Of a stretch of DNA of 64,000 nucleotides, positions 9,975 through 18,804 are shown piece by piece; position 1 is the stretch's first letter, and each line of letters opens with the position of its first letter. The notes beneath the pieces are model-generated. The model had not been told where the DNA came from and searched no databases. It saw only the letters and a program-made list of their open reading frames with translations. This DNA is from Rhizobium sp. Root482 (GTDB lineage Bacteria; Pseudomonadota; Alphaproteobacteria; Rhizobiales; Rhizobiaceae): NCBI RefSeq assembly GCF_001426565.1, contig NZ_LMFA01000007.1, positions 14,683 to 78,682 on the forward strand. Direction: 5' to 3'. The translations under genes were made by a program, and so were the position numbers.

Positions 9975-10700
9975 TTAGCGGCGAGGCCTGATGCGATCGA
10001 CGATGGTGACCTCGGCATCAAGGACATACCCCATCCTGCGCTGCGTCCTGATCAATACCGGGTTTGAAGGTTGTTCTTCAAGCTTGCGCCTTAACCGCAG
10101 GATGAGAACGTCAACGCTTCGATCAAATATCTCCACCCCATTCAGCCTGGTAGCGGCCAGCAGCCGCTCGCGCGTCAGCACCTGCCGGGGAGAATTGAGA
10201 AAGGCGACGAGGAGATTGAACTCCGCTGCGGTCAGCTTGATCTCCTCGGCGGCCGGCCGACAAAGCAGTCTTTGCTTCACAAGGAGTGTCCAGTCGTTGA
10301 AACAGTAGGCGCGACGATCAGGCTCGACCTTCACAATGACACCTTCCCGGGCAGCCACCCGGATGCGGGCAAGAAACTCGCGCATGCCAAAAGGCTTCGT
10401 AATATAGTCTCTGGCGCCCCGCTCCAGGGCGGCCACCTTGTCCATTTCGTCGATCCGGTCGCCGCTGATGACGATAAGCGGTGTATCCGAGAGCGCAATC
10501 AAGTCTTGAATGGCCTCCTGCGGCTTCCCGGACACGGATCCCGGGTCAACGACAAGGAGGTCGATAACCTCCGTTGCGACGATCCTTGCTACCGATTGCA
10601 TGTCAGCGACCGCGGTGACACGGAAGGCATGCTGCGAGAGGTAGTCCGCGATTATGCGACGCATGTCATGGTCGCTGTCGATCACCACCACATGCTTCAT
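9975..10700 (-). CDS. OmpR/PhoB-family response regulator
   Basis: The 241-residue protein has a receiver domain (DSDHD pocket, Asp in LLVVDPGS, KPF motif) and a C-terminal winged-helix domain (ALERGARDYITKPFGMREFLAR bridging to EIKLTAAEFNLLVAFL, then a RRKLEEQP and GYVL wing). It is an orphan without an adjacent kinase. The GGAG ribosome binding site 6 bases before the ATG is part of a perfect hairpin at 10707-10728, so translation may be controlled (see that entry). Confidence 0.9.
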   Translation of the reverse strand: MKHVVVIDSDHDMRRIIADYLSQHAFRVTAVADMQSVARIVATEVIDLLVVDPGSVSGKPQEAIQDLIALSDTPLIVISGDRIDEMDKVAALERGARDYITKPFGMREFLARIRVAAREGVIVKVEPDRRAYCFNDWTLLVKQRLLCRPAAEEIKLTAAEFNLLVAFLNSPRQVLTRERLLAATRLNGVEIFDRSVDVLILRLRRKLEEQPSNPVLIRTQRRMGYVLDAEVTIVDRIRPRR

Positions 10701-10706
10701 TTTTCA

Positions 10707-10728
10707 CTCCAGAAATATGTTTCTGGAG
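10707..10728 (-). promoter_or_regulatory. Perfect 9-bp hairpin/palindrome covering the Shine-Dalgarno of the OmpR-type gene
   Basis: CTCCAGAAA (10707-10715) is the exact reverse complement of TTTCTGGAG (10720-10728), with a 4-base centre. In the minus-strand mRNA the 3' arm contains GGAG, the SD of the gene starting at 10700. The folded RNA would hide the SD completely. The same element could instead be a DNA operator for autoregulation. Confidence 0.6.
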
Positions 10729-11011
10729 CTCTAGCTGGTCGCGGGCCCGCGAAAAACTAAACACAAGGTCTATTGACCTCGACAGCGCGGACATGGCTTT
10801 CCGAGACAGGCCACGCCGGGCCTGTTCTCCCAATGGCGAACAAACCGATAGCACACAGGCCGGGCACAAAACTCGAAAAGCCTCGATCAAACATAGGTAT
10901 AGCTAAAATATGCGATTGATCCCGCTATCCTTTAAATCTGCCAATGCCTGGCATGCATGACCTGTTGCCGGCCGCGCGTTGCCGGCCATTGAGCCGAACT
11001 GGACAGCTGAC

Positions 11012-11662
11012 ATGACCGTAACCTCATATACGCAATATGTCAGAGATCTGAAGGCGGCGATCGACCAGGTCCGCCGGCAACCATCGATGTTCGAGAGCGC
11101 GACGATACAGCTCGCGATTTGCCGGAACGGCTTTTCTTATGAGAGCACCGATCTCCTGCAACAGCGATGCCTGGCAAGCAGCTATCGGATCGGGCCGATA
11201 CAGGGCGACACTTGGAAGCAAGACGACGGCACAGCCAGCCGGGAGGAAATCGAGCACTTCTTCCAGTTACCGGAAATATACGCCTATTCCGATCGGGTGC
11301 TCGCCCTCGACCAGAGCCCGCTGCGGAACGCACACTGGGATGCAACGATCGGTCTGGTGGACGTGGTCGTCACGGGCAGAGGCCGTCTCGCCAAAAAGCA
11401 AAGGATGTTGTTCATTGGCTTTACAGACGTGGTGCATGCAGAATTTTCCCTCGCGGTGGACGATGCACTGATGGTCCATGATCACCGCCCGGGATCACGG
11501 TTTTTCGAGTGGACCGAAGAGGGACATCAGTCTCCGAACGAGGAAAAACGACAACCGACAGAGCCCCTTCCGGCGGCGCGACCCAAGCGCCGGTGGGCGC
11601 GGTTGGGATTCACATGGCGGAGCGCATTTCCGGGGAGGAACAGGCGATCCGATCCCGCATAA
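11012..11662 (+). CDS. Hypothetical protein
   Basis: About 216 residues with a coding-like composition, but I do not recognise the family. The middle has mixed hydrophobic and charged segments (IGLVDVVVTGRGRL, RMLFIGFTDVVHAEFSLAVDDAL), suggesting a globular cytosolic protein. The tail after residue 165 is basic, proline-rich and probably disordered. The ATG at 11012 is preferred, although an in-frame TTG at 10979 exists and the ribosome binding site is weak for both. It lies between the OmpR-type regulator and the EF-hand gene. Confidence 0.6.
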   Translation: MTVTSYTQYVRDLKAAIDQVRRQPSMFESATIQLAICRNGFSYESTDLLQQRCLASSYRIGPIQGDTWKQDDGTASREEIEHFFQLPEIYAYSDRVLALDQSPLRNAHWDATIGLVDVVVTGRGRLAKKQRMLFIGFTDVVHAEFSLAVDDALMVHDHRPGSRFFEWTEEGHQSPNEEKRQPTEPLPAARPKRRWARLGFTWRSAFPGRNRRSDPA

Positions 11663-11872
11663 CCCTGGGCCGAGGTCCAGACGACATCGGCAACCTGGCC
11701 TGTCTGCAAGCCGCCGGCAGCAATCTTCCCGACCAAAAGGTGGCGGCGCGGGAATTTCGTCTGTTACAAATGTAACCAGAAAGAGAAGCCGACAAGCCGA
11801 TCGGCCAGCCAGGCACAAGCGTCGCTCCGCAGGTTCAGGTTGCATTTACACACAAGCACGAGGACCCATTCA

Positions 11873-12286
11873 ATGCGCATCAGTTCCAGCGACACATCGA
11901 TCTACGATCTCATCAGCCCGCGGAAGAAAATGCCTTCGATCGCGGAGGGCGCGGGTAACGCCATGCCTCGGCCAGCGACGAGCGCTCCGGCAACAGTCGG
12001 CAAGGATTCCGAGGTCCAGATCGCGGAGTTCCAGGCACGTCTGGCCAAATCGAATTTCGAGCGGAACGATCTGAACGGGGATGGTTATGTTTCTCGCGAC
12101 GAGTTTACCGAACGAAACATGGAAACAGGCCAAAGCGGATATCAGCCGAGCCTTGGGGACGTTACAAAGCTCTGGAACAAAATCAGCAGCGCCGGCAAGG
12201 AAAGCCTGAACGAGGAGGAATTCGCGGCGGGTTTCAACTCCACCCTAAAAGTCTCCATGGGCCGGATTGACCGGCCCCTTCGATAG
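11873..12286 (+). CDS. EF-hand domain protein
   Basis: The 137-residue protein has one canonical EF-hand loop (DLNGDGYVSRDEF, about residues 65-77) with Asp, Asn, Asp, Gly and Glu in the calcium-ligand positions. A second, degenerate helix-loop-helix follows (SSAGKESLNEEEFAAGF). No signal peptide is evident. GAGGA lies upstream of the ATG at 11873. Small proteins of this kind bind calcium and act as buffers or sensors; the partner is unknown. It is convergent with the FixJ-like gene at 12489. Confidence 0.78.
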   Translation: MRISSSDTSIYDLISPRKKMPSIAEGAGNAMPRPATSAPATVGKDSEVQIAEFQARLAKSNFERNDLNGDGYVSRDEFTERNMETGQSGYQPSLGDVTKLWNKISSAGKESLNEEEFAAGFNSTLKVSMGRIDRPLR

Positions 12287-12298
12287 GAAATGGGTCAT

Positions 12299-12333
12299 CA
12301 GCATCGGCTCGACGAAAGATCGCGCCGATGCTG
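12299..12333. terminator. Hairpin between convergent genes
   Basis: A perfect 9-bp stem (12299-12307 with 12325-12333) lies just after the EF-hand gene. There is no strong T-tract. It may serve transcripts from both sides. Confidence 0.4.
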
Positions 12334-12488
12334 CGGCGCCGTCGTTCAACCGCAATCAACACAGCGGTAGACCGCAGAGACCCGCATATCGAGCGAGGCC
12401 CGCCTAAAAACCATGCCTTAGCGCATGACAGCCGGTTTGGAGATGCGCTGCAACGACCTCGATATCGAACGGACAATTCCGAAATCGG

Positions 12489-13139
12489 TCAATCGTCGCC
12501 GAGCCGTACGCTTTCAGGAAGGAATTGCCAGGCGGCGAAAAGCTGGGTCAGGGATTTTACATGCATCTTCTTCATCATATTGCTTCGGTGAAGTTTGACG
12601 GTGATTTCACTGATGCCGAGTTCGTAAGCGATCTGCTTATTCAAGGCGCCACCAACGACTGCGCGCAAGACCTGCCGTTCTCTCATGGTAAGGCTATCAA
12701 AGCTGACGGCATGCTTGCGTGATGCCTGGGCAACCTCGCGTCGTGCGACATCAGTCGCGATAGCTTTGGTGACGACATCCAGGAATGTCTGGTCGCGTAC
12801 CGGCTTCGTCAGAAAGTCGACAGCGCCGGCTTTCATGGCCTCTACACTCATGGCTATATCGCCATGCCCTGTCAGGAAGATGATAGGTATATCGATGCCG
12901 TTCACGTGGAGATGACGCTGCAGGTCGAGCCCGCTTAATCCGGGCATTCGCACGTCGAGCACGAAGCAACTCGGCCGATCGGGAAGCTTCGCCTCGAGAA
13001 CCTCGCGAGCGGAGGAAAATGAAATCGTCTCGATCCCCACGGAGTTGAGCAGATCGCTCATGGCATCGCTGACATTGGTATCGTCATCAACCAGTAGCGC
13101 TATCGGCCTATCCTCCAACGTAGAAGATGATGCGTGCAT
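12489..13139 (-). CDS. FixJ/NarL-type response regulator
   Basis: The 216-residue protein has a receiver (VDDDT pocket, phosphoacceptor Asp in FVLDVRMPG, KPV motif) and a LuxR-type DNA-binding domain (LTMRERQVL, NKQIAYELGISEITVKLHR). AAGGGG is 7 bases before the ATG at 13139, so an upstream in-frame ATG at 13163 is less likely. It is another orphan member of the local FixJ-like family. The last 15 residues are unusual for the family (WQFLPESVRLGDD). Confidence 0.9.
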   Translation of the reverse strand: MHASSSTLEDRPIALLVDDDTNVSDAMSDLLNSVGIETISFSSAREVLEAKLPDRPSCFVLDVRMPGLSGLDLQRHLHVNGIDIPIIFLTGHGDIAMSVEAMKAGAVDFLTKPVRDQTFLDVVTKAIATDVARREVAQASRKHAVSFDSLTMRERQVLRAVVGGALNKQIAYELGISEITVKLHRSNMMKKMHVKSLTQLFAAWQFLPESVRLGDD

Positions 13140-13409
13140 ACTTTTCCCCTTGCCATCCCACATGTAGCGCCATATCGCCCGTAGCTGGTCCAGCCCTCTG
13201 CTCCAGCACTAGGCGCCTCTTCAGGCGCCGCCGCTGAGCTAGCTCCTGGGCAGTTCCAGCAACATACATTACGAATGCAGGGAAAATGAACTCGATTGTT
13301 CACGGATTTGGCCAAATCCAGCACCCTCGATTTGTAATAAACATATTTTCAATCGGAGACATTCGGTCTTGGAGACATGGAAGAGGCGACCGATCTAAAC
13401 ACGTGTATA

Positions 13410-13572
13410 GTGGCACAGATGATAAAGAAGGCGTAGATTTCCGTTCATCATCACGTGCTGACCCCCTCCCCACAGTGATGATCGTGTGCCGCGATGTCCC
13501 TCCCACGTGGTGCAACCGTCGATGCCGGCATACTCGAGGGGTCGTTTGCTTCCGGCAACGACCCCTCCTTTT
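13410..13572 (+). ncRNA. Candidate trans-acting small RNA with anti-Shine-Dalgarno loop
   Basis: A stem (13447-13454 with 13475-13482, extended by GTG/CAC) displays ACCCCCTCCC in its loop. A second CCCTCCC stretch follows at about 13498-13504, and a strong intrinsic terminator closes the transcript at 13536-13572. Exposed CU-rich anti-SD loops upstream of a terminator are a feature of several rhizobial small RNA families. The 5' end is not defined and no strong promoter was found, so the start given is approximate. Confidence 0.4.
13536..13572 (+). terminator. Intrinsic terminator
   Basis: A perfect 11-bp stem (13536-13546 with 13557-13567, 10-nt loop) is followed by CTTTTT. It reads on the + strand, where no protein gene lies upstream for more than 1 kb. 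Confidence 0.75.
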
Positions 13573-13909
13573 TCGTTTACGGAGGCGGTGACAGGCAAGG
13601 CCCACCAGCCCCGTGGACCCCGCGAACCGCGACAATCTGAAGATCCGGAATGCGGCCAAGCCCTCCGGCCGCCCGATAGCCTGGAGGCGCCCGCCTGAGG
13701 GTGCAGTGCCGGGAAAGATTTGACGGATCAAGCGCTATCGGATTCATGTCGAGATATGTCTCGGCATTCTGAATTTAACGACATCATCGGTTAGTCAAAT
13801 ATTCCGGGGCGGGCAATGCGACCCACCTCGGTCGAATTCGCTATCGATATCGCGCGCTTGGAAGCGGCGGCCAATATTGGCGACAAGTGATCAGCCGCCT
13901 CTGGAACTG

Positions 13910-14389
13910 CTACTGCAGTTGGGCCTTGTCGAGGCCGTAAGCCTTGTCGGCAGAGCCGGGCACCGCTTTGACCGCGATGCTGACGCGGTTCCATGCATTG
14001 ATCACCATGACCTGGAAGGTGAGATCGGAAATTTCCTTCTCGGACAACTGTCCCCGAACCCGTTCATAGAGTTCATCGGATACACCGCCCTCGGGGAGCT
14101 TCGTCAGGGCTTCGGTCCATGCAAGAGCCGCACGCTCCCGGGGCGAAAAAAGCGGCGAGTCCCGCCAGGAGGCGATATGGTAAAGGCGCAACGGACGTTC
14201 CCCGTGGATTGTTGCTTCCTTGGTGTGCATGTCGAGGCAGAAGGTGCAGCCGTTGATCTGCGAAGCGCGAATATCGACCAGATCGAGTATCGATTGCTCC
14301 ACAGTGCCTTTCTTTGCTTCGCCGCTCAGTGTCATCAGAGATTTAAAGAGGTCAGGCGAGAGTTGAGCGTAATTGAGGCGTTGGGTCAT
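13910..14389 (-). CDS. AhpD-like carboxymuconolactone decarboxylase family protein
   Basis: The 159-residue protein has the CxxC of the AhpD/CMD fold (CTFCLDMH, about residues 48-55). The preceding LVDIRASQINGC helix and the following WRDSPLFSPRERAALAWTEA segment are typical of the family. Such proteins are small cytosolic thiol peroxidase-like enzymes; the two Cys and the His form the redox site. The usual neighbour pattern is stress response, which fits the perhydrolase-type gene next door. AAAGGA lies upstream of the ATG. Confidence 0.9.
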   Translation of the reverse strand: MTQRLNYAQLSPDLFKSLMTLSGEAKKGTVEQSILDLVDIRASQINGCTFCLDMHTKEATIHGERPLRLYHIASWRDSPLFSPRERAALAWTEALTKLPEGGVSDELYERVRGQLSEKEISDLTFQVMVINAWNRVSIAVKAVPGSADKAYGLDKAQLQ

Positions 14390-14546
14390 TGTCCGTCATC
14401 CTTTGCTGAGAATTGAAACTAGCCACGCAAAGGCGAACCTGGCGTGGAACAAACAGATCGTGACGAAGACCTCCTTAAGCGAATAGCTAGATGTCTGTTT
14501 GGTTGTTCGCCATTCAAGGGGTCTTGGTCAGGATCATCCCAAAGTG

Positions 14547-14572
14547 AAGGAGGGGGGTGCTGCCCCCTCCTT
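14547..14572 (-). terminator. Terminator after the alpha/beta hydrolase gene
   Basis: A perfect 10-bp stem AAGGAGGGGG/CCCCCTCCTT (14547-14556 with 14563-14572) with a 6-nt loop begins 5 bases after the hydrolase stop on the minus strand. The T-tract is short. Confidence 0.65.
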
Positions 14573-14576
14573 CCGA

Positions 14577-15545
14577 TCATCCCGTGATGAACTGCAAGAG
14601 ATCGTCATTGATGATGTCGGCGTGGGTCGTCGCCATCCCGTGGGGAAAACCCTTGTAGATCTTCAATGTCGCATTTTTCAGGAGCTTTGCCGAAAGAGGC
14701 GCCGAGTCTGCGACGGGAACGACCTGGTCGTCGTCACCATGGAGCACGAGGGTCGGTGCGTCGATCAGCTTCAGATCTTCGGTAAAGTCCGTTTCGGAGA
14801 ACGCCTTGATCCCGAGGTAATGGGCGTTCGCAGCGCCGGTCATGCCCTGGCGCCACCAATTCTGGATCATCGCTTCGGAACGTTTCGCTCCATCACGGTT
14901 GAAACCAAAGAACGGGCCGCCGGCGACATCCAGATAGAACTGGGAGCGATTGGCCGCCAGAGCGCTTCGGAACCCATCAAAAACCTCGATGGGCAGGCCC
15001 CCGGGGTTCGCTTCCGACTTGACCATGACGGGTGGGACAGCGCCGATGAGAACGAGCTTGGAAACCCGCTCTTTTCCATGGCGAGCCACATAGCGGGCCG
15101 CCTCACCCCCACCCGTCGAATGACCGATGTGAACTGCGTTGACCAAGCCAAGATGCTCCACGACCGCGGCGACATCTGCCGCATAGTGATCCATATCATG
15201 ACCGTCGCTTACCTGGGCCGAGCGGCCGTGGCCGCGGCGATCATGCGCGATAACGCGAAAACCCTTGCCAAGAAAGAAAAGCATTTGGGCGTCCCAATCG
15301 TCGCCGCTGAGGGGCCAGCCATGATGGAACACGATCGGCTGGGCGCTCTTGGATCCCCAATCCTTGTAGAAGATCTCCGTGCCATCTTTCGACGTGATGT
15401 AGCTGCCGGCATGCTGATCGTCCGTCGCCGCGGCGACGTTCCTGGTCTTCGCGGACACGGTGCTGACAGCCGCCGTAGCGGTGGCGAGCCCCAGGGTTGC
15501 CGTCATCATATCGCGCCGGGTGGACGCAGTGGAAAGCAGAATCAT
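14577..15545 (-). CDS. Alpha/beta hydrolase of the non-haem chloroperoxidase (perhydrolase) type, exported
   Basis: The 322-residue protein starts with a Tat-like leader (TRRDMM followed by a hydrophobic Ala/Thr-rich stretch to about residue 32). The mature part has the nucleophile elbow GHSTGGG, an [11 protein letters not shown] oxyanion region, an Asp in HGDDDQVVP and the catalytic His in FPHGM. These are the marks of cofactor-free haloperoxidases/perhydrolases, which are esterases able to form peracids. AGGAG precedes the ATG. It is probably periplasmic. The physiological substrate is unknown. Confidence 0.9.
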   Translation of the reverse strand: MILLSTASTRRDMMTATLGLATATAAVSTVSAKTRNVAAATDDQHAGSYITSKDGTEIFYKDWGSKSAQPIVFHHGWPLSGDDWDAQMLFFLGKGFRVIAHDRRGHGRSAQVSDGHDMDHYAADVAAVVEHLGLVNAVHIGHSTGGGEAARYVARHGKERVSKLVLIGAVPPVMVKSEANPGGLPIEVFDGFRSALAANRSQFYLDVAGGPFFGFNRDGAKRSEAMIQNWWRQGMTGAANAHYLGIKAFSETDFTEDLKLIDAPTLVLHGDDDQVVPVADSAPLSAKLLKNATLKIYKGFPHGMATTHADIINDDLLQFITG

Positions 15546-15960
15546 AGTCGTCTCCTGTTTGAGAAAATATTGGAAATATTCCCAAGAAGACCCAGCGTAT
15601 AATTTCGATAGGCCTTATGTTAAGATTTATTAAGTTAGCAATCTTACTTGAATGCAGTAGCTATACGTTCGTTTGCCAAATATATACTTCGTCGAACGCG
15701 ACCCGCCCGTCCCCGGCACGGACAGCGCGATACCAACTCGTGCAGCGGCGAGCTGCAGACGGAATCCGAGTGCCGGAAATTTGATTTTGGAGATGTGCGG
15801 CAATGCAGGTTCCGGCGACTGCCGTAATTGGATTGGATTGCTTTCATCCGCGCCGTTCAAACAGGCGCTGCGAACATCTGTTCGCCGACAGCCTTCAGTT
15901 AGGGCCGCATTATGGACATCCTGCAGATGCCGGAGCCGCGATCGGCTCCGGCTGTATTTG
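15546..15960. other. Intergenic region with AT-rich promoter and hairpin
   Basis: The AT-rich part at 15600-15660 probably carries the promoter of the hydrolase gene. A 9-bp hairpin (15929-15937 with 15944-15952) lies 9 bp beyond the stop of the gene at 15961 and may terminate it. No gene is supportable. Confidence 0.5.
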
Positions 15961-16722
15961 TCAACGCGCCGGCGGCGGGGTAGCCGTCTTTACCCATTCC
16001 GAAAACGCAACTTTCCCGACATGCACGCCCGCAGATGGCATCAGGGTCGCATCGTCAAGACGCGCGCCGAAATATCGCGTCTGGCTGTCAACGACGATGT
16101 CTCGGTTGTCCCCGATCTGGCGCAGATATTTCGTGACCGCATCCGCGATCTTGATGGGCTCCGGACCTGCAATTTCGACCACGGCGTTGAGGGGCTTGCC
16201 GAGGACCAGATCAGCGAGAGCGTCGGCCACGTCATCGGACAGGATCGGCTGCATCATGGCCGGAGAGAGGTGAACCTTATCGCCTTCGACGCCGGATTGG
16301 GCGATCCCGAACATGAACTCGAAAAACTGCGTCGAATGCACCAGGGTGTAAGGAATCTTCGCCCCCCTGATGATTTTTTCCTGAGCCAGCTTTGCGCGAA
16401 AATATCCGCTTTCCTGAAGTCGGTCGGTGCCGACGACGGACAGCGCCACGTGATGTTTCACGCCGGCCGCAGCTTCGGCCGACATCAGGTTGCGTCCGGA
16501 TGTCTCGAAGAAATCCATGACCGCCTTGTCTTCGAAGGACGGAGAATTGGCAACGTCCACAACGATGTGCGCGCCAGCCATCACCTCGGCGAGCCCCTCG
16601 CCGGTGACTGTATCCACACCGGATGCCGGCGATGCTGCAATGACCTCATGCCCCCTGGCCTGAAGCCGCTTCACCAATTTGGAACCGATCAGCCCGGTTC
16701 CGCCAATAACGACGATCTTCAT
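15961..16722 (-). CDS. NAD(P)-binding NmrA/atypical SDR family protein
   Basis: The 253-residue protein begins with MKIVVIGGTGLIG, the GxxGxxG dinucleotide-binding motif of atypical SDRs, and has the family's middle segment (HHVALSVVGTDRL, then YFRAKLAQEKII). The canonical YxxxK is replaced by YFRAK. Such proteins act as NAD(P)H-dependent reductases or redox sensors. The start at 16722 has AAGGAG 7 bases upstream. A palindromic AACCTAGGTT at 16811 may be its operator. Confidence 0.88.
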   Translation of the reverse strand: MKIVVIGGTGLIGSKLVKRLQARGHEVIAASPASGVDTVTGEGLAEVMAGAHIVVDVANSPSFEDKAVMDFFETSGRNLMSAEAAAGVKHHVALSVVGTDRLQESGYFRAKLAQEKIIRGAKIPYTLVHSTQFFEFMFGIAQSGVEGDKVHLSPAMMQPILSDDVADALADLVLGKPLNAVVEIAGPEPIKIADAVTKYLRQIGDNRDIVVDSQTRYFGARLDDATLMPSAGVHVGKVAFSEWVKTATPPPAR

Positions 16723-16810
16723 TGTTCGCTCCTTGAGGTTGTGCTGGTGAAATCGATTGGCCACGGAAGGCGTGACGCAACGCTACGGGATTTCTATCTG
16801 GTGAATAGAT

Positions 16811-16821
16811 AAACCTAGGTT
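16811..16821. promoter_or_regulatory. AAACC-WA-GGTTT-type palindrome, copy 1
   Basis: AACCTAGGTT is a perfect palindrome 88 bp upstream of the NmrA-like gene start. Closely similar elements lie at 18480-18509 and 30634-30650, each upstream of a minus-strand gene. It is likely a transcription-factor site. Confidence 0.45.
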
Positions 16822-16908
16822 GGGGGCGCCATTCCTGGGAAATGCGGCCTATTCCCGGTCCATGGAGCGATCTCATCCCGGACGCCATGGTTTGCCCAAT
16901 CGCAGCGT

Positions 16909-17547
16909 TTAATCGCGCTGAAGATGCTCGACCTTCCGAACCAGGTCTGCGAGCGACCGGCTCTGCATTTTGCGCATCACGCTCATGCGATGGAGCTTCA
17001 CGGTCATTTCGCTGATACCAAGCTGATAGGCGACCTGCTTGTTCATAAGTCCACTGACCACCGCATACATCACTTCCCGCTCCCGACGGGTGAGAGTATC
17101 GACAAGCGATTGGATTCCGTCCCGCTCCGCGTCAATCTTTCGCCGTTCGAAGTCCAGATTTATGGCACGATCTACAGCATCGAGAAGATCCTGGCTGGCG
17201 AAAGGCTTGGTTATAAAATCGGTAGCCCCCGCCTTCATTGCCCTGACACTCGTCGGAATGTCGGCATGCCCCGTTAGAAATATGACGGGCATTCGACTGC
17301 CGGCGAGGGTGAGATGCTGCTGCAGATCCAGCCCTGTTCCGCCCGGCATTCTGAGATCAAGGACCAGGCAACCCGGTGCACGAATATCAGCCGATTCCAG
17401 GAATTCCGGGCCGTTGGAGAATGCAGTCGCCCGCTTCTTTGTGACCATGAACAGATCAAGCAACGATTCCCGCATTTCCTCATCATCGTCTACGACATAA
17501 ACAATAGGCTCGACGGCGTCATCCGCCTTGATTTGGGCGTGCTGCAT
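16909..17547 (-). CDS. FixJ/NarL-type response regulator
   Basis: The 212-residue protein has a receiver (VDDDEEM pocket, Asp in LVLDLRMPG, KPF motif) and a LuxR-type DNA-binding domain (LTRREREVMYAV, NKQVAYQLGISEMTVKLHR). It is an orphan member of the local FixJ-like group and most like the protein encoded at 9282-9917 in its C-terminal end (SLADLVRKVEHLQ against SLSDLVRKSILLQ). TGAGGC lies upstream of the ATG. Confidence 0.9.
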   Translation of the reverse strand: MQHAQIKADDAVEPIVYVVDDDEEMRESLLDLFMVTKKRATAFSNGPEFLESADIRAPGCLVLDLRMPGGTGLDLQQHLTLAGSRMPVIFLTGHADIPTSVRAMKAGATDFITKPFASQDLLDAVDRAINLDFERRKIDAERDGIQSLVDTLTRREREVMYAVVSGLMNKQVAYQLGISEMTVKLHRMSVMRKMQSRSLADLVRKVEHLQRD

Positions 17548-17988
17548 TGGATTTGCCTCAATTTCTATCGCGCGAAAACGCCGGACATATATTGAAGTTA
17601 TGGCGCATTACGCGGCCGACAGCTTGAACTCGCATGCGCTGAACCGATTGCGATCGCCGCCGTGCCGACGGAGCAATATCTATCACGGAATAGGTCGCGG
17701 GTGACGGTAGACCTTGGTGTAGAACACACTATACGCGAGGGCATGTCTTCATGATCTCCAGCGACAAGGGCATCGCATTGGTATTGTCGGCATGCTGTTT
17801 CAGGGGAGCCGGCGTGAGAATAGCTTTGATCGGCAAGACTGGCGCCATCTTCGGAAAGCGCTCGTTCCGCGGCCCCCTCAAGGGCGATTGTCACTTAAAC
17901 ATCCGACCGGCGCAACGCCATTGCTCACACAACAGATGAAAGGGCGGCGCGACGTGGCACCGCCCTTTTTGATGTCAACCATCGAATC
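17548..17988. other. Intergenic region with terminator
   Basis: No supportable gene in about 440 bp. The promoter of the FixJ-like gene should be at the left end and a terminator is at 17939-17968. Confidence 0.45.
17939..17968. terminator. Bidirectional intrinsic terminator
   Basis: AAAGGGCGG (17939-17947) pairs with CCGCCCTTT (17960-17968); the + strand continues with TT. On the minus strand it follows the stop of the membrane protein gene at 17989. Confidence 0.7.
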
Positions 17989-18426
17989 CTAGGCGGCGTC
18001 ATTTACCTCTAGCAGAGCAACACGCTCCTCCCCGCGACTGCAGGCCCAGGCCGTCACGGCGATGCCGAAGATCGCCGGCAAGCTGACCGCCGGAAAATCT
18101 CGCAAGATAACGGAAGAGGAACATATTCCGACCGCCACTTCCCAGAGATGAAAGAGGGCGTGTGCGGTCAGCCAGAGAGTGCCGACCGTCCAGAGTTCAA
18201 GACGTCGATCGGGCCTGAACCAGCCGATCGCAAATGCGAGGGCGACGAAGCCCTGGATGATGCCGATGTCGCGAATAAAATGCTGATTGTAGAAGCCCGT
18301 ATCGGTTACGCCGGGCACAAAGTAATACCATCCTTCTGGGTCATAGAGCATGTAAAGCGCCAGCCACGCGGCAAGCGCAACATTGAACCAGACCATAACG
18401 AAGACAGCGTATTTCAGGGCTCGCAT
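17989..18426 (-). CDS. Small four-helix membrane protein, function unknown
   Basis: The 145-residue protein has about four hydrophobic helices (YAVFVMVWFNVALAAWLALY, GIIQGFVALAFAIGWF, a WLTAHALFHLWEVAVGI segment and FPAVSLPAIFGIAVTAWAC). AGGAGATGG precedes the ATG at 18426, so longer in-frame starts are unlikely. I do not recognise a characterised family; it resembles small DoxX-like or DUF inner-membrane proteins. A near-perfect 30-bp palindrome 53 bp upstream suggests repressor control. Confidence 0.7.
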   Translation of the reverse strand: MRALKYAVFVMVWFNVALAAWLALYMLYDPEGWYYFVPGVTDTGFYNQHFIRDIGIIQGFVALAFAIGWFRPDRRLELWTVGTLWLTAHALFHLWEVAVGICSSSVILRDFPAVSLPAIFGIAVTAWACSRGEERVALLEVNDAA

Positions 18427-18804
18427 TTTCCATCTCCTGCTTTTCGAGAAAGCATCAGCGTAACACCGCCGTTTGGTCGAGACTTCCCAAACCAAGGTTT
18501 AGGAAGTCTGTGGAGATTTCGGAGGGCATCCGAAAACGACCTGCCAAGGCGATCGAGGAACGACCCGGGATAAACCCGCTGCAATGCAACTTCAAACCGT
18601 GGATCGCTCGCTGATACCAGCGCCAGACTGCCCGGCACCGGTTGAAGAGCAGATCACTTAGACAAGGCCGCCTCTTCGATGAGCCTGGAAACTGCGCCCG
18701 GATGCGAAACCATGATGACGTGCAACGCTCCCGGAACGGGAAGTATCTTCCTAGACAACAGGGACGAGTGCCGGCTCTGTTTCGTCACTTGCTAAAGAAT
18801 CGGA
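18427..18804. other. Intergenic region
   Basis: Apart from the palindrome at 18480-18509 I see no gene or clear structure between the membrane protein start and the stop of the REC-LuxR-REC gene. Confidence 0.4.
18480..18509. promoter_or_regulatory. 30-bp near-perfect palindrome, AAACC-AA-GGTTT type (copy 2)
   Basis: AGACTTCC (18480-18487) pairs with GGAAGTCT (18502-18509), and AAACC (18489-18493) with GGTTT (18496-18500), leaving one mismatched pair. It lies 53 bp before the membrane protein start. Seventeen bases (18487-18503) match the element at 30634-30650 in 15 positions. Confidence 0.6.

Larger units (their letters stand above)
13140..13909. other. 770-bp intergenic region with a terminator and possible small RNA
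   Basis: No protein gene is convincing on either strand. The region holds an intrinsic terminator at 13536-13572 on the + strand with no upstream protein gene to serve, and a hairpin with a C-rich loop at 13447-13482. Both are described separately. Confidence 0.5.

Noticed and set aside
13300-13731. 143-codon minus-strand frame across the terminator at 13536
   Set aside because: It runs through a perfect intrinsic terminator hairpin and a C-rich loop and has no ribosome binding site or family features.
14499-15602. 367-codon + strand frame opposite the alpha/beta hydrolase
   Set aside because: The minus-strand protein has a complete catalytic triad and leader; the plus-strand product has no family features.
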